DNA of 35,740 bases, taken from the NCBI GenBank assembly GCA_905236535.1, contig CAJOQN010000061.1, positions 1 to 35,740 of the forward strand. The letters are read 5' to 3'. The notes below the pieces were generated by a model that saw only the letters and a list, made by a program, of their open reading frames with translations, was not told where the DNA came from and did no database searches. The position numbers were made by a program, and so were the translations under genes. The stretch's first letter is position 1; each line of letters starts with the position of its first letter. The DNA is from an uncultured Bacilli bacterium (GTDB taxonomy: Bacteria > Bacillota_I > Bacilli_A > RFN20 > CAG-826). Positions 9,045-18,299 of this stretch are shown piece after piece.

Positions 9045-10922
9045 ATGAAAGACTACTCAGTCATTGTTGTTGGTGGTGGTCATGCCGGTCTAGAAGCGGC
9101 CTTCGCAAGTGCAAATATGGGTGAAAAAACCCTACTTTTGTCGTTAAATCTAGATAAAATCGGCAATATGCCATGTAATCCATCAATCGGTGGAAGCGCC
9201 AAAGGAATCGTTGTTAGAGAGATTGATGCTTTAGGCGGAATGATGGGTAAAATTGCAGATATCAATTACCTTCAAATGAAGATGCTTAATACTGGCAAAG
9301 GTCCTGGTGTTCAATGTTTAAGAGCACAACAAGATAAAATTGGTTATCCTGAAGAGTGGAAGAAAGCTGTTAAGAAGCAAGAAAACCTGACTTATAAAGA
9401 TGGAATGGTTGTTTCTTTACTTCATGATGATAAACATGTTTATGGTGTCAAACTTGAAAGTGGAGAAGAGATTACTGCAGACGCTGTTATATTAACAACC
9501 GGCACGTATCTTGATAGCAGAGTGATTCGCGGCACTGAATCTTTAGTGGAAGGCCCTGATGGTGAACGTTCCTGTTTTGGTTTATCTCCATATCTTAAAG
9601 AAATGGGTATTGATATTTACCGTCTAAAGACAGGCACTCCTCCTAGGGTGAGAAGAGATTCTATTGATTTTTCAAAAGCTCTTCCTCAACCTGGTACACC
9701 TGGCAATCTTTCTTTTTCTTATGAAACTAAGGATTTTATTCCTGTAGATAAACAAGAACTTTGTTGGTTGATATATACCACTCCTGAAACTCATCAAATT
9801 ATTCGCGAACATTTAAATGATACGGCTTTATTTAATGGTCTCATTACGGGAACGGGGCCACGTTATTGCCCATCAATCGAATCTAAATTAATCAATTTCC
9901 CAGATAAAGATCGACATCAATTATTTTTAGAACCTGAATCAAGATTCACTGATTCCATTTATGTTCAAGGTTTTTCAACCTCGATGTCGAGAGAAATTCA
10001 AGATTTAATGGTTCATTCTCTGCCCGGTTTTGAAAATGCGGTTATTTTAAAATATGCTTATGCCATTGAATATGACGCTATTCAAACACATGAATATGGC
10101 CCAACATTAGAACTTAAAAAATGGCCTGGATTATATATCGCGGGTCAAATATGCGGGACTTCTGGTTATGAAGAAGCCGCAGGTCTTGGTTTACTCGCTG
10201 GAATCAATGCTGTTTTAAAGATTCAAAAGAAAGACCCCTTAATCTTACGACGTGACCAAAGTTATATTGGGGTTATGATTGATGATTTAGTGACCAAAGG
10301 AACCAATGAACCCTATAGATTACTTTCTTCTCGCGCGGAATTTCGATTATTAATGAGGCATGATAACGCTGATTTGAGATTGTCTGAGATTGGTCATGAG
10401 ATTGGTTTGATTAAAGAAGAAAGATATCAAAATTTTCTTAATAAGAAAAATAACATTCAAAAAGCCTATGATATCTTAAATAGCACGCATCTAGGAAAGT
10501 CCAAAGAAGTGGAAGAATATCTTTCCTCTTTAGGCTTTAATGAACTTAAAGGTGGAGTTTTAGCAGCAGAATTATTAAAAAGACCAACCGTTACCTTTTT
10601 AGGTATTCGAGATTTTATTCCAGAGCTTAAAGATGTTGATTTAGATGAAACAGCGATTAACCAACTTGAAATTATGGTCAAATATGAAGGCTATATCGCC
10701 AAACAACAAAAAGAAGCAAAAAATATGCAACGCCTTGAAGAATTATTAATTCCTCAAAACATCGATTATCTCCACATGGATGGACTTGCGTTAGAAGCAC
10801 GTCAAAAATTAGATATGTTTAGACCTCTTACTATCGGACAAGCCTCCCGTATTTCAGGAGTTAATCCTTCCGATATTTCAATGTTAATATTAAATATAAG
10901 AAAGTTAAGACATCATGAATAA
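9045..10922 (+). CDS. mnmG: tRNA uridine-5-carboxymethylaminomethyl(34) synthesis enzyme MnmG (GidA)
   Basis: VIVVGGGHAGLEAA, CNPSIGGSAKG, GTYLDSRV; GTG at 9033 is an alternative start. Confidence 0.97.
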   Translation: MKDYSVIVVGGGHAGLEAAFASANMGEKTLLLSLNLDKIGNMPCNPSIGGSAKGIVVREIDALGGMMGKIADINYLQMKMLNTGKGPGVQCLRAQQDKIGYPEEWKKAVKKQENLTYKDGMVVSLLHDDKHVYGVKLESGEEITADAVILTTGTYLDSRVIRGTESLVEGPDGERSCFGLSPYLKEMGIDIYRLKTGTPPRVRRDSIDFSKALPQPGTPGNLSFSYETKDFIPVDKQELCWLIYTTPETHQIIREHLNDTALFNGLITGTGPRYCPSIESKLINFPDKDRHQLFLEPESRFTDSIYVQGFSTSMSREIQDLMVHSLPGFENAVILKYAYAIEYDAIQTHEYGPTLELKKWPGLYIAGQICGTSGYEEAAGLGLLAGINAVLKIQKKDPLILRRDQSYIGVMIDDLVTKGTNEPYRLLSSRAEFRLLMRHDNADLRLSEIGHEIGLIKEERYQNFLNKKNNIQKAYDILNSTHLGKSKEVEEYLSSLGFNELKGGVLAAELLKRPTVTFLGIRDFIPELKDVDLDETAINQLEIMVKYEGYIAKQQKEAKNMQRLEELLIPQNIDYLHMDGLALEARQKLDMFRPLTIGQASRISGVNPSDISMLILNIRKLRHHE

Positions 10923-11616
10923 AGAATCTTTAAGAATTGCTTTAGAGTCTTTTAATCTTCGGTTTAGTGAAGAACAACTTTCTAATCTTGAACATTTAGT
11001 GGACACGACCTTAAAAACAAATGAGACTTTTAATCTCACTGCAATCAAAGATAAAGATTCTTTTTATGAAAAGATGATTTTAGATTCTGCATTAGGTCTA
11101 ATTAATATCAATTTAGAAAATAAAAAAGTTATCGATGTCGGAACAGGGGCAGGTTTTCCAGGAATGGTCTTATATATCTTAGGTCCTAAAATGGATTTAA
11201 CTTTATTAGATTCAACCACTAAAAAGATTAATTATTTATCTAATTATGCGAAAGAAAGAGATTATCATATTTCTTTTTCCAATGAGAGAATTGAAGATTT
11301 TGCTTTAAAAAATAGAGAATCATTTGATTTTGCTTATGCAAGAGCGGTTTCTTCATTAAATATATTATTGGAATTAATCGCTCCTATTTTAAAAGTAGGT
11401 GGATATTTTATCGCTATGAAAGGTCCAAATGTTGATGAAGAAATTAAAGAAAGTGGAAACGCTCTCAAAATTCTTTCTTTGGATACAATCCAAGATTACA
11501 AATATATTCTTCCTGAATCAAAAGAAGAAAGACACATTTTGATTATCAAAAAAAATAAAGAAACATCTAATAAATATCCTCGTCAATATGGGATAATCAA
11601 AAAGAGGCCACTTTAA
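10915..11616 (+). CDS. rsmG: 16S rRNA (guanine(527)-N7)-methyltransferase RsmG (GidB)
   Basis: NLTAIKD, KVIDVGTGAGFPGMVL, AYARAVSSL; follows mnmG. Confidence 0.95.
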   Translation: MNKESLRIALESFNLRFSEEQLSNLEHLVDTTLKTNETFNLTAIKDKDSFYEKMILDSALGLININLENKKVIDVGTGAGFPGMVLYILGPKMDLTLLDSTTKKINYLSNYAKERDYHISFSNERIEDFALKNRESFDFAYARAVSSLNILLELIAPILKVGGYFIAMKGPNVDEEIKESGNALKILSLDTIQDYKYILPESKEERHILIIKKNKETSNKYPRQYGIIKKRPL

Positions 11617-12380
11617 TGGGAAAGATTATCGCTATTGCCTCCCAAAAAGGTGGAGTAAGTAAAACTACAAGCGCAATTAATATCTGCGCAGGATTAGCTT
11701 CATATAATAAAAGGATTCTTCTTGTGGATATGGATCCATCTGGAAATGCCTCGAGAGGTTTTGGTTTTGACACCACTTTAGTGGAGACATCTATTTTTGA
11801 TGTTTTATCAAATGGACTTAATATCAACAAAGCCATTGTTAAAACAAAAATTATGAATATCGATCTTTTACCCTCTAAGTTTTCTTTATCTTCAATCGAA
11901 GAACTTAGAAAAAATGAAGAAGGACAATATCTTCTTTTGAAAGAAAAGATTTTATCTATCAAAGACGATTATGATTATCTCATTATTGATTGTCCTCCAT
12001 CATTAGGTTTTTTGACCTGTAATTGTTTGGCAGCTTCTAATAGTGTCATCATTCCATTTCAATGCGAGGCCTTTGCTTTTGAATCAATCAGTCAGATGCT
12101 AGGGTTGATTTCTAACATTCAAAACGAGGCGAATATCGATCTCTCAATTGAAGGTTTTCTCATCACCATGTTTGACAAGAAAAATAAAGTAAATCTAGAA
12201 ATTTGCTCGCAAATTCGGTCTCTTTTTAAGGAAAATGTCTTTTTAACAGAGATTCCAAGAAACACCTCAATAGTTGAAAGCATCTCCTTAGGAATGCCGG
12301 TAACTTCATATCGACCAAACTCCATTGGCGCTTTAGCCTTTAAATCGCTAGCGAGAGAAATTATTGATAAAAATCGTTAA
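11616..12380 (+). CDS. ParA/Soj family chromosome-partitioning ATPase
   Basis: ASQKGGVSKTTSAINICAGLA deviant Walker A, DMDPSGNAS, YLIIDCPPSLGFLTCNCL; follows rsmG as in many Bacillota. Confidence 0.92.
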   Translation: MGKIIAIASQKGGVSKTTSAINICAGLASYNKRILLVDMDPSGNASRGFGFDTTLVETSIFDVLSNGLNINKAIVKTKIMNIDLLPSKFSLSSIEELRKNEEGQYLLLKEKILSIKDDYDYLIIDCPPSLGFLTCNCLAASNSVIIPFQCEAFAFESISQMLGLISNIQNEANIDLSIEGFLITMFDKKNKVNLEICSQIRSLFKENVFLTEIPRNTSIVESISLGMPVTSYRPNSIGALAFKSLAREIIDKNR

Positions 12381-12421
12381 AATTAATGCATATTGAATAA
12401 TCTTTGATTATAATATAGTTA

Positions 12422-12524
12422 CTTCAGGGCAACGGTTAAATCCCGTGACCGGCGGTATACCCCGCGAGCGAAAGCAGGAACCTGTGAAATTCAGGTGGCG
12501 ACAGTATAGTCTGGATGAGAGAAG
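12422..12524 (+). ncRNA. FMN riboswitch (RFN element)
   Basis: Conserved CTTCAGGGCA...TCCCG(T)GACCGGCGGTAT...CCCGCGAGCG...CCTGTGAAATTCAGGTGGCGACAGTATAGTCTGGATGAGAGAAG. Confidence 0.96.
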
Positions 12525-12531
12525 CTTTTTT

Positions 12532-12562
12532 AAAGCCCTGTTGTCATGGGCTTTTTATTTTT
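12532..12562 (+). terminator. Expression-platform intrinsic terminator of the FMN riboswitch
   Basis: AAAGCCC-TGTTGTCAT-GGGCTTT followed by TTATTTTT. Confidence 0.85.
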
Positions 12563-13270
12563 ATGGGTAAAACAGATTTAGTTAGATTTATTATTTCTAT
12601 TGTTGCCATTGGTATCCTTGGATCATTTTTGCTTTCTAAACTTTTCTTAAAAAGAAATATTTTTACCACCAAACTAATTACAAGAGTTGCTCTTTTTTCA
12701 GGAATCAGCGCTCTATTATATATCATTCCTTATTTAAAATTCGCGGTTCCCTTTTTTCCAAGTTTTTTAGAAATTCATTTTGATGAAATCCCAGCGATGA
12801 TCGCTGGATTTGCATATGGACCATTCTGTGGTTTTTTAGTTATTTTAATTAAAACAATTATTAAATTACCTTTTACCTCTTCTTTATGTGTCGGAGAATT
12901 AACTGATTTCATTTATGGCAGTATCATTGTGGTTATTTCCTCTCTTTTTTATAAGAAGAATCGTTCAATTAAAGGCGCTCTAATTGGTTTATTGGTGGCG
13001 ATGGCGGTCCAACTTGTGGTTTCTGGATTTGTCACAACATTTATTATTTTAGATTTCTATATCTTTGTGATGGGATTCCCTAAACAAGCAATTATCGCGA
13101 TGAGTCATATGGCAAATCCAATGGTCAAATCTTTAGGGTGGGATTTTTTCTTGTTTATAGCTTTACCGTTCAACGCATTCAAAGATGTTATTATTATAAT
13201 TCTCACTATGCTTTTATATAAAAAGACCCACTCGATTATAGACAGGGCCTCAAATGCTTTAGCAAAATAA
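12563..13270 (+). CDS. ribU: Riboflavin ECF transporter S component RibU
   Basis: Multi-TM protein directly downstream of FMN riboswitch; LEIHFDEIPAMIAGFAYGPFCGFLVILIKTIIKL and VTTFIILDFYIFVMGFP typical of RibU; start placed at MGKTDLVRF. Confidence 0.9.
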   Translation: MGKTDLVRFIISIVAIGILGSFLLSKLFLKRNIFTTKLITRVALFSGISALLYIIPYLKFAVPFFPSFLEIHFDEIPAMIAGFAYGPFCGFLVILIKTIIKLPFTSSLCVGELTDFIYGSIIVVISSLFYKKNRSIKGALIGLLVAMAVQLVVSGFVTTFIILDFYIFVMGFPKQAIIAMSHMANPMVKSLGWDFFLFIALPFNAFKDVIIIILTMLLYKKTHSIIDRASNALAK

Positions 13271-13272
13271 AA

Positions 13273-13297
13273 AAGTTGGATTCGCGATATCCAACTT
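13273..13297. terminator. Bidirectional terminator between convergent ribU and ferredoxin genes
   Basis: Perfect 9-bp inverted repeat AAGTTGGAT-TCGCGAT-ATCCAACTT with flanking A and T tracts. Confidence 0.75.
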
Positions 13298-13307
13298 CTT
13301 TAATTAA

Positions 13308-13484
13308 TTATTCGGCTTGAATTGCGCCAACTGGGCAAATTTCGAGTGCATCTTCTTCAGCTTCGCCACTGATTAATTCAGCTTGGCCATTGTCGTTGAA
13401 TTGGATGTCTTCTGGGTATGTGCCAACGCACGCCCCACAACCGATGCAAAGAGAAGCATCAATTTTTAATTTTTTACGAGCCAT
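13308..13484 (-). CDS. Monocluster [4Fe-4S] ferredoxin, 58 aa
   Basis: Translated by hand: MARKKLKIDASLCIGCGACVGTYPEDIQFNDNGQAELISGEAEEDALEICPVGAIQAE*; CxxCxxC + CP motif; AGGAGG-like SD (tatAGGAGGcaaacc) upstream. Absent from supplied ORF track because <60 aa. Confidence 0.95.
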   Translation of the reverse strand: MARKKLKIDASLCIGCGACVGTYPEDIQFNDNGQAELISGEAEEDALEICPVGAIQAE

Positions 13485-13603
13485 GGTTTGCCTCCTATAG
13501 GTATTTTTATTTTACTTAATTATCTTTGTTGTTTTCAATAACATATATTTTTTTAAATCTTTGCTAGTTATCTATTTCTAATTTAATTAGAATATTAAAT
13601 GAT

Positions 13604-13894
13604 ATGAGCAATACACGAGTTGAAAAATATAAAGGCTATAGAGCCAAACTCATCAGTGAAGGTGATCCCGTTTATAAAAGTGCAAAAGAAGGGATTTCTA
13701 ATACTTTTATGACTAGTTCTACCCTTCCAATCAAAGAAGTCTATAAGACTTTAGAAGAGGAAGAAAGAAAAGAAAATGCTCTTTTAGAGCATCAAAAGAA
13801 ACAAGCTCTTATCCGCAATATTTTTATCGGAATTGGTTTAGGACTTGTCGCGATTGGATTAATCATATTTGCAATATTTGCATTTAAAAATTAA
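13604..13894 (+). CDS. Hypothetical C-terminally membrane-anchored protein, 96 aa
   Basis: Charged/coiled N-terminal part then single TM NIFIGIGLGLVAIGLIIFAIFAF near the C-terminus; just upstream of cmk. Confidence 0.75.
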   Translation: MSNTRVEKYKGYRAKLISEGDPVYKSAKEGISNTFMTSSTLPIKEVYKTLEEEERKENALLEHQKKQALIRNIFIGIGLGLVAIGLIIFAIFAFKN

Positions 13895-13907
13895 AAGGGG
13901 AAATATT

Positions 13908-14579
13908 ATGAAGAAAGTTGCTGTGGCCATTGATGGTCCTGCCGCTGCTGGAAAAAGCACTGTGGCCAAAATAGTTGCTGAAAGAAAAGGATATACCTAT
14001 ATCGATACAGGGGCGATGTATCGCGCTTTTACTTGGTACTGCCTTAAAAAAGGTGTGGATTGCCAAGATGAAAAAGCTTGTTGTGCTTTGATTCCAGAAG
14101 TTCAAATCGAACTTAAACCAAATCATATCGTTATTTGTAATGGAGAAGATGTTTCTTCGGCCATCAGACAAACCAATGTTTCTGGAAACGTTTCCTATAT
14201 TGCCTCTTATAAAGACATTCGTCTTGCTTTAGTTGTTCTTCAAAGAAAGATGGCGGAGCACGATTCCGTTATCATGGACGGCAGAGATATTGGAACCTAT
14301 GTTCTTCCTAATGCCGATGTCAAAATCTTCCAAATTGCTTCAGTTCAAACAAGAGCTATTCGTCGATATGAAGAAAATATTTCTAAGGGTATTGCTTGTA
14401 CTTATGAAGAAATTGAAGAAGATGTCAAAAAGAGAGATTATATCGACTCCCATAGATCATTTGCGCCTTTAAAACCAGCAGAAGATTCTATTGAAATTGA
14501 TACTTCAAATATGTCAATCGAAGAAGTGGTTACTGCCATTATTGAAATTATTGATAAAAAACTTGCGGAGAAAAATTAA
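13908..14579 (+). CDS. cmk: Cytidylate kinase
   Basis: VAIDGPAAAGKSTVAK, YIDTGAMYRAFTW, MDGRDIGTYVLPNADVK; start trimmed to MKKVAVA with AAAAGGGG SD. Confidence 0.96.
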   Translation: MKKVAVAIDGPAAAGKSTVAKIVAERKGYTYIDTGAMYRAFTWYCLKKGVDCQDEKACCALIPEVQIELKPNHIVICNGEDVSSAIRQTNVSGNVSYIASYKDIRLALVVLQRKMAEHDSVIMDGRDIGTYVLPNADVKIFQIASVQTRAIRRYEENISKGIACTYEEIEEDVKKRDYIDSHRSFAPLKPAEDSIEIDTSNMSIEEVVTAIIEIIDKKLAEKN

Positions 14580-15889
14580 TGCCCAAAGGAATAGTTGCGA
14601 TTGTTGGCTCTCCTAATGTTGGCAAATCAACGATTTTTAATCGTTTCATAGGCGAAAGACATGCGATTGTCGATGATGAAGCTGGCATTACAAGAGATCG
14701 TTTATATGGACAATGCACCTGGAATGGTGTGACTTTTTCTGTTATCGATACTGGTGGCATTGAATTGAAAGATGTTCCCTTTCAAAAGCAAATTCGTATC
14801 CAAGCCGAAATCGCTATTCAAGAAGCTGATGTTATAGTTTTTGTCACCGATGGTCAAGTAGGGGTTACCGCTGATGATCAGATGGTGGCAAGAATGCTTT
14901 ATAAAGTTAAAAAGCCGATTATTCTCGCGGTCAATAAAATTGATGAAGGAATGCATGTTTCTAATGCTAGTGAATTTTATGCTTTAGGATTAGGACATCC
15001 ATATCCTGTCAGTGGCTCTCATGGTGTGGGTATTGGTGATATTCTTAACGAAGTTGTTAAGCATCTTAAAAACGTTGAAGAAACAGTCAATGAAGATGTT
15101 ATTACTTTCTCCTTAATTGGAAGACCAAATGTTGGTAAATCATCCTTGGTGAACGCTATCTTAAATCAAGAAAGAGTTATCGTTAGTGATATCTCAGGCA
15201 CTACCCGTGATTCTATTGATACCCCGTTTAAAAGAGGGGATAAAAACTACCTTGTCATCGATACCGCTGGACTCAAAAAGAAGGGTAAAATTTATGAGTC
15301 TATCGATAAATATTCTGCTATCCGCGCGCTTAAGAGTATTGAACGCAGCGAAATCGTTTTATTAGTGATTGATGGTGATGCTGGAATCACTGACCAAGAT
15401 AAACATGTTATTCAATACGCTACCGATTTACATAAGGCTATTATCATCGTTGTGAATAAATGGGATTTGGTAAACAAAGATCAAAATACGATGTCCGAAT
15501 TTTCTAAAAAAATACGTAATGAATATAAATTTTTGGATTACGCTCCGATTGTTTATTTATCAGCGAAAACTAAATCTCGTCTTCCTTCTTTGTTTGAAGC
15601 TTTAGAGAAAGTTCATGAAGCCTATTATACGAGAATTTCAACCTCGCTTTTAAACCAGGTTCTTCAAGATGCACAAATGATGAACCAAGCTCCAGACTTC
15701 AATGGAGGGAGAGTAAAAATTCTTTATGGTTCACAGGTTTCCGTGGCCCCACCTTCTATTGTTTTATTCGTCAACAATAAAGAATTTATGCATTTTTCTT
15801 ATTTAAGATATATAGATAATAGATTAAGAGATACATTTAATTTTGATGGAACCCCAATTAATTTAATTTTGAAGTCGAGAAGAGAATAA
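14579..15889 (+). CDS. der: Ribosome biogenesis GTPase Der (EngA)
   Basis: Two G domains: VGSPNVGKSTIFNR and IGRPNVGKSSLVNA; VNKWDLV; KH-like C-terminus. Confidence 0.97.
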   Translation: MPKGIVAIVGSPNVGKSTIFNRFIGERHAIVDDEAGITRDRLYGQCTWNGVTFSVIDTGGIELKDVPFQKQIRIQAEIAIQEADVIVFVTDGQVGVTADDQMVARMLYKVKKPIILAVNKIDEGMHVSNASEFYALGLGHPYPVSGSHGVGIGDILNEVVKHLKNVEETVNEDVITFSLIGRPNVGKSSLVNAILNQERVIVSDISGTTRDSIDTPFKRGDKNYLVIDTAGLKKKGKIYESIDKYSAIRALKSIERSEIVLLVIDGDAGITDQDKHVIQYATDLHKAIIIVVNKWDLVNKDQNTMSEFSKKIRNEYKFLDYAPIVYLSAKTKSRLPSLFEALEKVHEAYYTRISTSLLNQVLQDAQMMNQAPDFNGGRVKILYGSQVSVAPPSIVLFVNNKEFMHFSYLRYIDNRLRDTFNFDGTPINLILKSRRE

Positions 15890-15986
15890 AATATTGTAAT
15901 TTTGATATAAATTTTTTCAAAAATTTCTTTTAATAAAAAGTTTGTTATTGCTAACATATAATTATAATAATATGGAGGTTTATTTG

Positions 15987-16271
15987 ATGGGAAAAATCAA
16001 CCGTAAAGACCTTGTCGATCGCCTCAGTGAAGAAATGCATCTTTCTAAAAAGGAATCCAGACAAATCTTTGACGCGACAATTGATTACATTGTTGAAGCA
16101 TTACGCAATGGCCAAGAAGTGAACATCAGTGGTTTTGGTGTCTTAACCCCTAAACAACGCAAAACACGCGTGGGTACAGATCCTAAAACGCACAACAAGA
16201 TTCAAATTAAATCGGCTACCACAATTCTCTTTAGACCATCTAAAGATTTTAAAGAAAAACTCAATAAATAA
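15987..16271 (+). CDS. HU family DNA-binding protein
   Basis: GFGVLTPKQRKTRVGTDPKTHNKIQI...FRPSKDFKEKLN; start trimmed to MGKINRK preceded by ATGGAGGT. Confidence 0.95.
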   Translation: MGKINRKDLVDRLSEEMHLSKKESRQIFDATIDYIVEALRNGQEVNISGFGVLTPKQRKTRVGTDPKTHNKIQIKSATTILFRPSKDFKEKLNK

Positions 16272-16301
16272 TAATTTATATAATATATTTGTTCCGTTTT
16301 A

Positions 16302-16327
16302 GAGACTTTAAAAGGTCTCTTTTTTTA
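16302..16327 (+). terminator. Intrinsic terminator after HU gene
   Basis: AGAGAC-tttaaaag-GTCTCT followed by TTTTTTT. Confidence 0.85.
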
Positions 16328-16341
16328 TTTATCATATTTAT

Positions 16342-17022
16342 ATGAATAGATTAGAAGCCTTTAATAATTTGTCATTATTATTTCAAGCCCATGGCTATAA
16401 ACTTTTTCTTGTCGGTGGAAGTGTTAGAGATTATCTATTAAAAAAGGAAATTATAGATCTTGATGTAACAAGCGATGCAACCCCTAGTGAAATAAGGGCT
16501 TTTATTGGAGATGATGCCGATTATACCTTCTCAAAATACGGTAATGTAAATATTGATTTTGTGGGTTATAAATTTGAGCTTACAACTCTAAGAAAAGAAG
16601 ATAAATATTTTGATTCTCGTCACCCTAATAAAATTACTTTTACCAAGGATTTAAAAGAGGATTCAAACCGTCGCGATTTTACGATTAATGCTTTATATAT
16701 GGATATGAATAAAAATATTTATGATTATCACCAAGGGTTAAATGATTTACAAACTGGAGTTCTTAAAATGATTGGAGAGCCGACCAAAAGAATCATGGAG
16801 GATCCTCTTCGCATTCTTAGAGCGATTCGTTTTTCCTATCTTCTCTCATTTAAGATTGATGAATCTTTAAAAATATCAATGCATCAAAATGTTGAATTAT
16901 TAAAAAAACTCAATCCTGAAAAAATCAAACAGGAATTAAGAAAATTCAACGCGGAGAAAGAAAAGATTTTTCCTCTTTTTGATGAATTTGGTATAACAAA
17001 TCTATTAGATATGTTAAATTAG
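16342..17022 (+). CDS. cca: CCA tRNA nucleotidyltransferase-like (class II), very short (226 aa)
   Basis: LFLVGGSVRDYLL, IDLDVTSDATP, RRDFTINALYMD, EDPLRILRAIRF; ends soon after the neck region. Confidence 0.85.
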   Translation: MNRLEAFNNLSLLFQAHGYKLFLVGGSVRDYLLKKEIIDLDVTSDATPSEIRAFIGDDADYTFSKYGNVNIDFVGYKFELTTLRKEDKYFDSRHPNKITFTKDLKEDSNRRDFTINALYMDMNKNIYDYHQGLNDLQTGVLKMIGEPTKRIMEDPLRILRAIRFSYLLSFKIDESLKISMHQNVELLKKLNPEKIKQELRKFNAEKEKIFPLFDEFGITNLLDMLN

Positions 17023-17031
17023 TAAACACAT

Positions 17032-17673
17032 ATGATTACTGAAGCTATTGATTTCCGTTATTTACTTATTGATAACTATAAACGTTTGGGCCTCAACGAG
17101 AATGAACTCGCGGTCATTTTTGTTGTTGATTTTCTCATCGATCAAGGTAATCCATTCATCACCGCGGATTATCTCTCATTAAAAATGAGTTTAGATGTTA
17201 AAGAAATTGATAAAATATTAGCCTCTTTGCTGAAGAAAGATTTAATTGAATATGTCTCTCAAGGCAAAAAGACAGTCACAACCTTAAACCCTTTAAAAAA
17301 TAAATTATATAAAGAATTCCAACTCTCTTTTGATTTAGAACAAAATAGCAAAGAAGATAAAAATGATCGTCTTGGCAATATTTATTCCCAATTCGAAGAA
17401 TTGCTTCAAAGAAATCTCACTCCTGTTGAATTCTCTAAAATCAGAGAATGGATTTCTTTTGGTTATAGTGATGAGATGCTTATTAACGCTTGTAAAGAAG
17501 CGGTAAACAGAGGCAAGAAATCTCTTAGAAGTATTGATAAAATTCTTCTTCAATGGATGGCGAGAGATGATGTTGAAACCGATGGAATGACTCCAATTAG
17601 AAAAGATTGGAACAAGAATTTAGAAGAGACCATTCGTATCGCTAAAACACCATGGATCAAAGATGACAAATAA
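17032..17673 (+). CDS. dnaD: DnaD family replication initiation protein
   Basis: Winged-helix N-terminus, C-terminal FEELLQRNLTPVEFSKIREWISFGYSDEMLINACKEAVNRGKKSLRSIDKILLQW; adjacent to nth as in Bacillus. Confidence 0.9.
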   Translation: MITEAIDFRYLLIDNYKRLGLNENELAVIFVVDFLIDQGNPFITADYLSLKMSLDVKEIDKILASLLKKDLIEYVSQGKKTVTTLNPLKNKLYKEFQLSFDLEQNSKEDKNDRLGNIYSQFEELLQRNLTPVEFSKIREWISFGYSDEMLINACKEAVNRGKKSLRSIDKILLQWMARDDVETDGMTPIRKDWNKNLEETIRIAKTPWIKDDK

Positions 17674-18292
17674 AGAAAAGATTAATCGTATCACCTCTTT
17701 TTTGGATGAACTTTTTCCAAATGTCGGATGCGAACTTCATTATACAAAAGATTATGAGCTCGCGATTGCGGTCATGCTATCCGCTCAAACCACAGATAAA
17801 TCCGTAAATAAAGTAACGGATGTTCTTTTTTCTAAATACCAAAGTTTAGATGAATTAGAAAACGCTTCTTTAAACGATATCGAAAATATCATTAAGAGTA
17901 TTGGTTTATATCAAAATAAAGCGAAAAACTTAAAAGGCATCGTCCATGAATTAATTACCAGGTTTGACTATAAACTCCCTTCTGATAAAGATGATTTAAT
18001 GTCGCTTCCAGGGATTGGAAATAAAACCGCTGGAGTCATCCGGGCGGAAATATTTAAGATTCCTGAACTCCCAGTGGATACCCATGTGAGTCGAATATCT
18101 AAAAGACTTAAATTAGCTCATAAAGATGATGATCCATTAACTGTTGAGGGCAAACTCAAGAAACTTTTCCCTAAAGAAAGATATATCAAAACTCATCATC
18201 AAATGATTCATTTCGGAAGATATTTCTGTCTAGCAAAAAATCCTCATTGCGAGGATTGTAAAATCAAGGATTTGTGTAAAAAAGACTATTAA
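17663..18292 (+). CDS. nth: Endonuclease III
   Basis: HhH LMSLPGIGNKTAGVI, catalytic VDTHVSRISKRL, C-terminal Cys motif CLAKNPHCEDCKIKDLC. Confidence 0.96.
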   Translation: MTNKEKINRITSFLDELFPNVGCELHYTKDYELAIAVMLSAQTTDKSVNKVTDVLFSKYQSLDELENASLNDIENIIKSIGLYQNKAKNLKGIVHELITRFDYKLPSDKDDLMSLPGIGNKTAGVIRAEIFKIPELPVDTHVSRISKRLKLAHKDDDPLTVEGKLKKLFPKERYIKTHHQMIHFGRYFCLAKNPHCEDCKIKDLCKKDY

Positions 18293-18299
18293 AAGTCCA

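Noticed and set aside
13308-13484. Ferredoxin with apparent loss of a cluster cysteine (CIGCGACVGTYP)
   Set aside because: Monocluster [4Fe-4S] ferredoxins use CxxCxxC plus the later CP cysteine; ICPVGAI supplies the fourth ligand, so the Y is not a defect.
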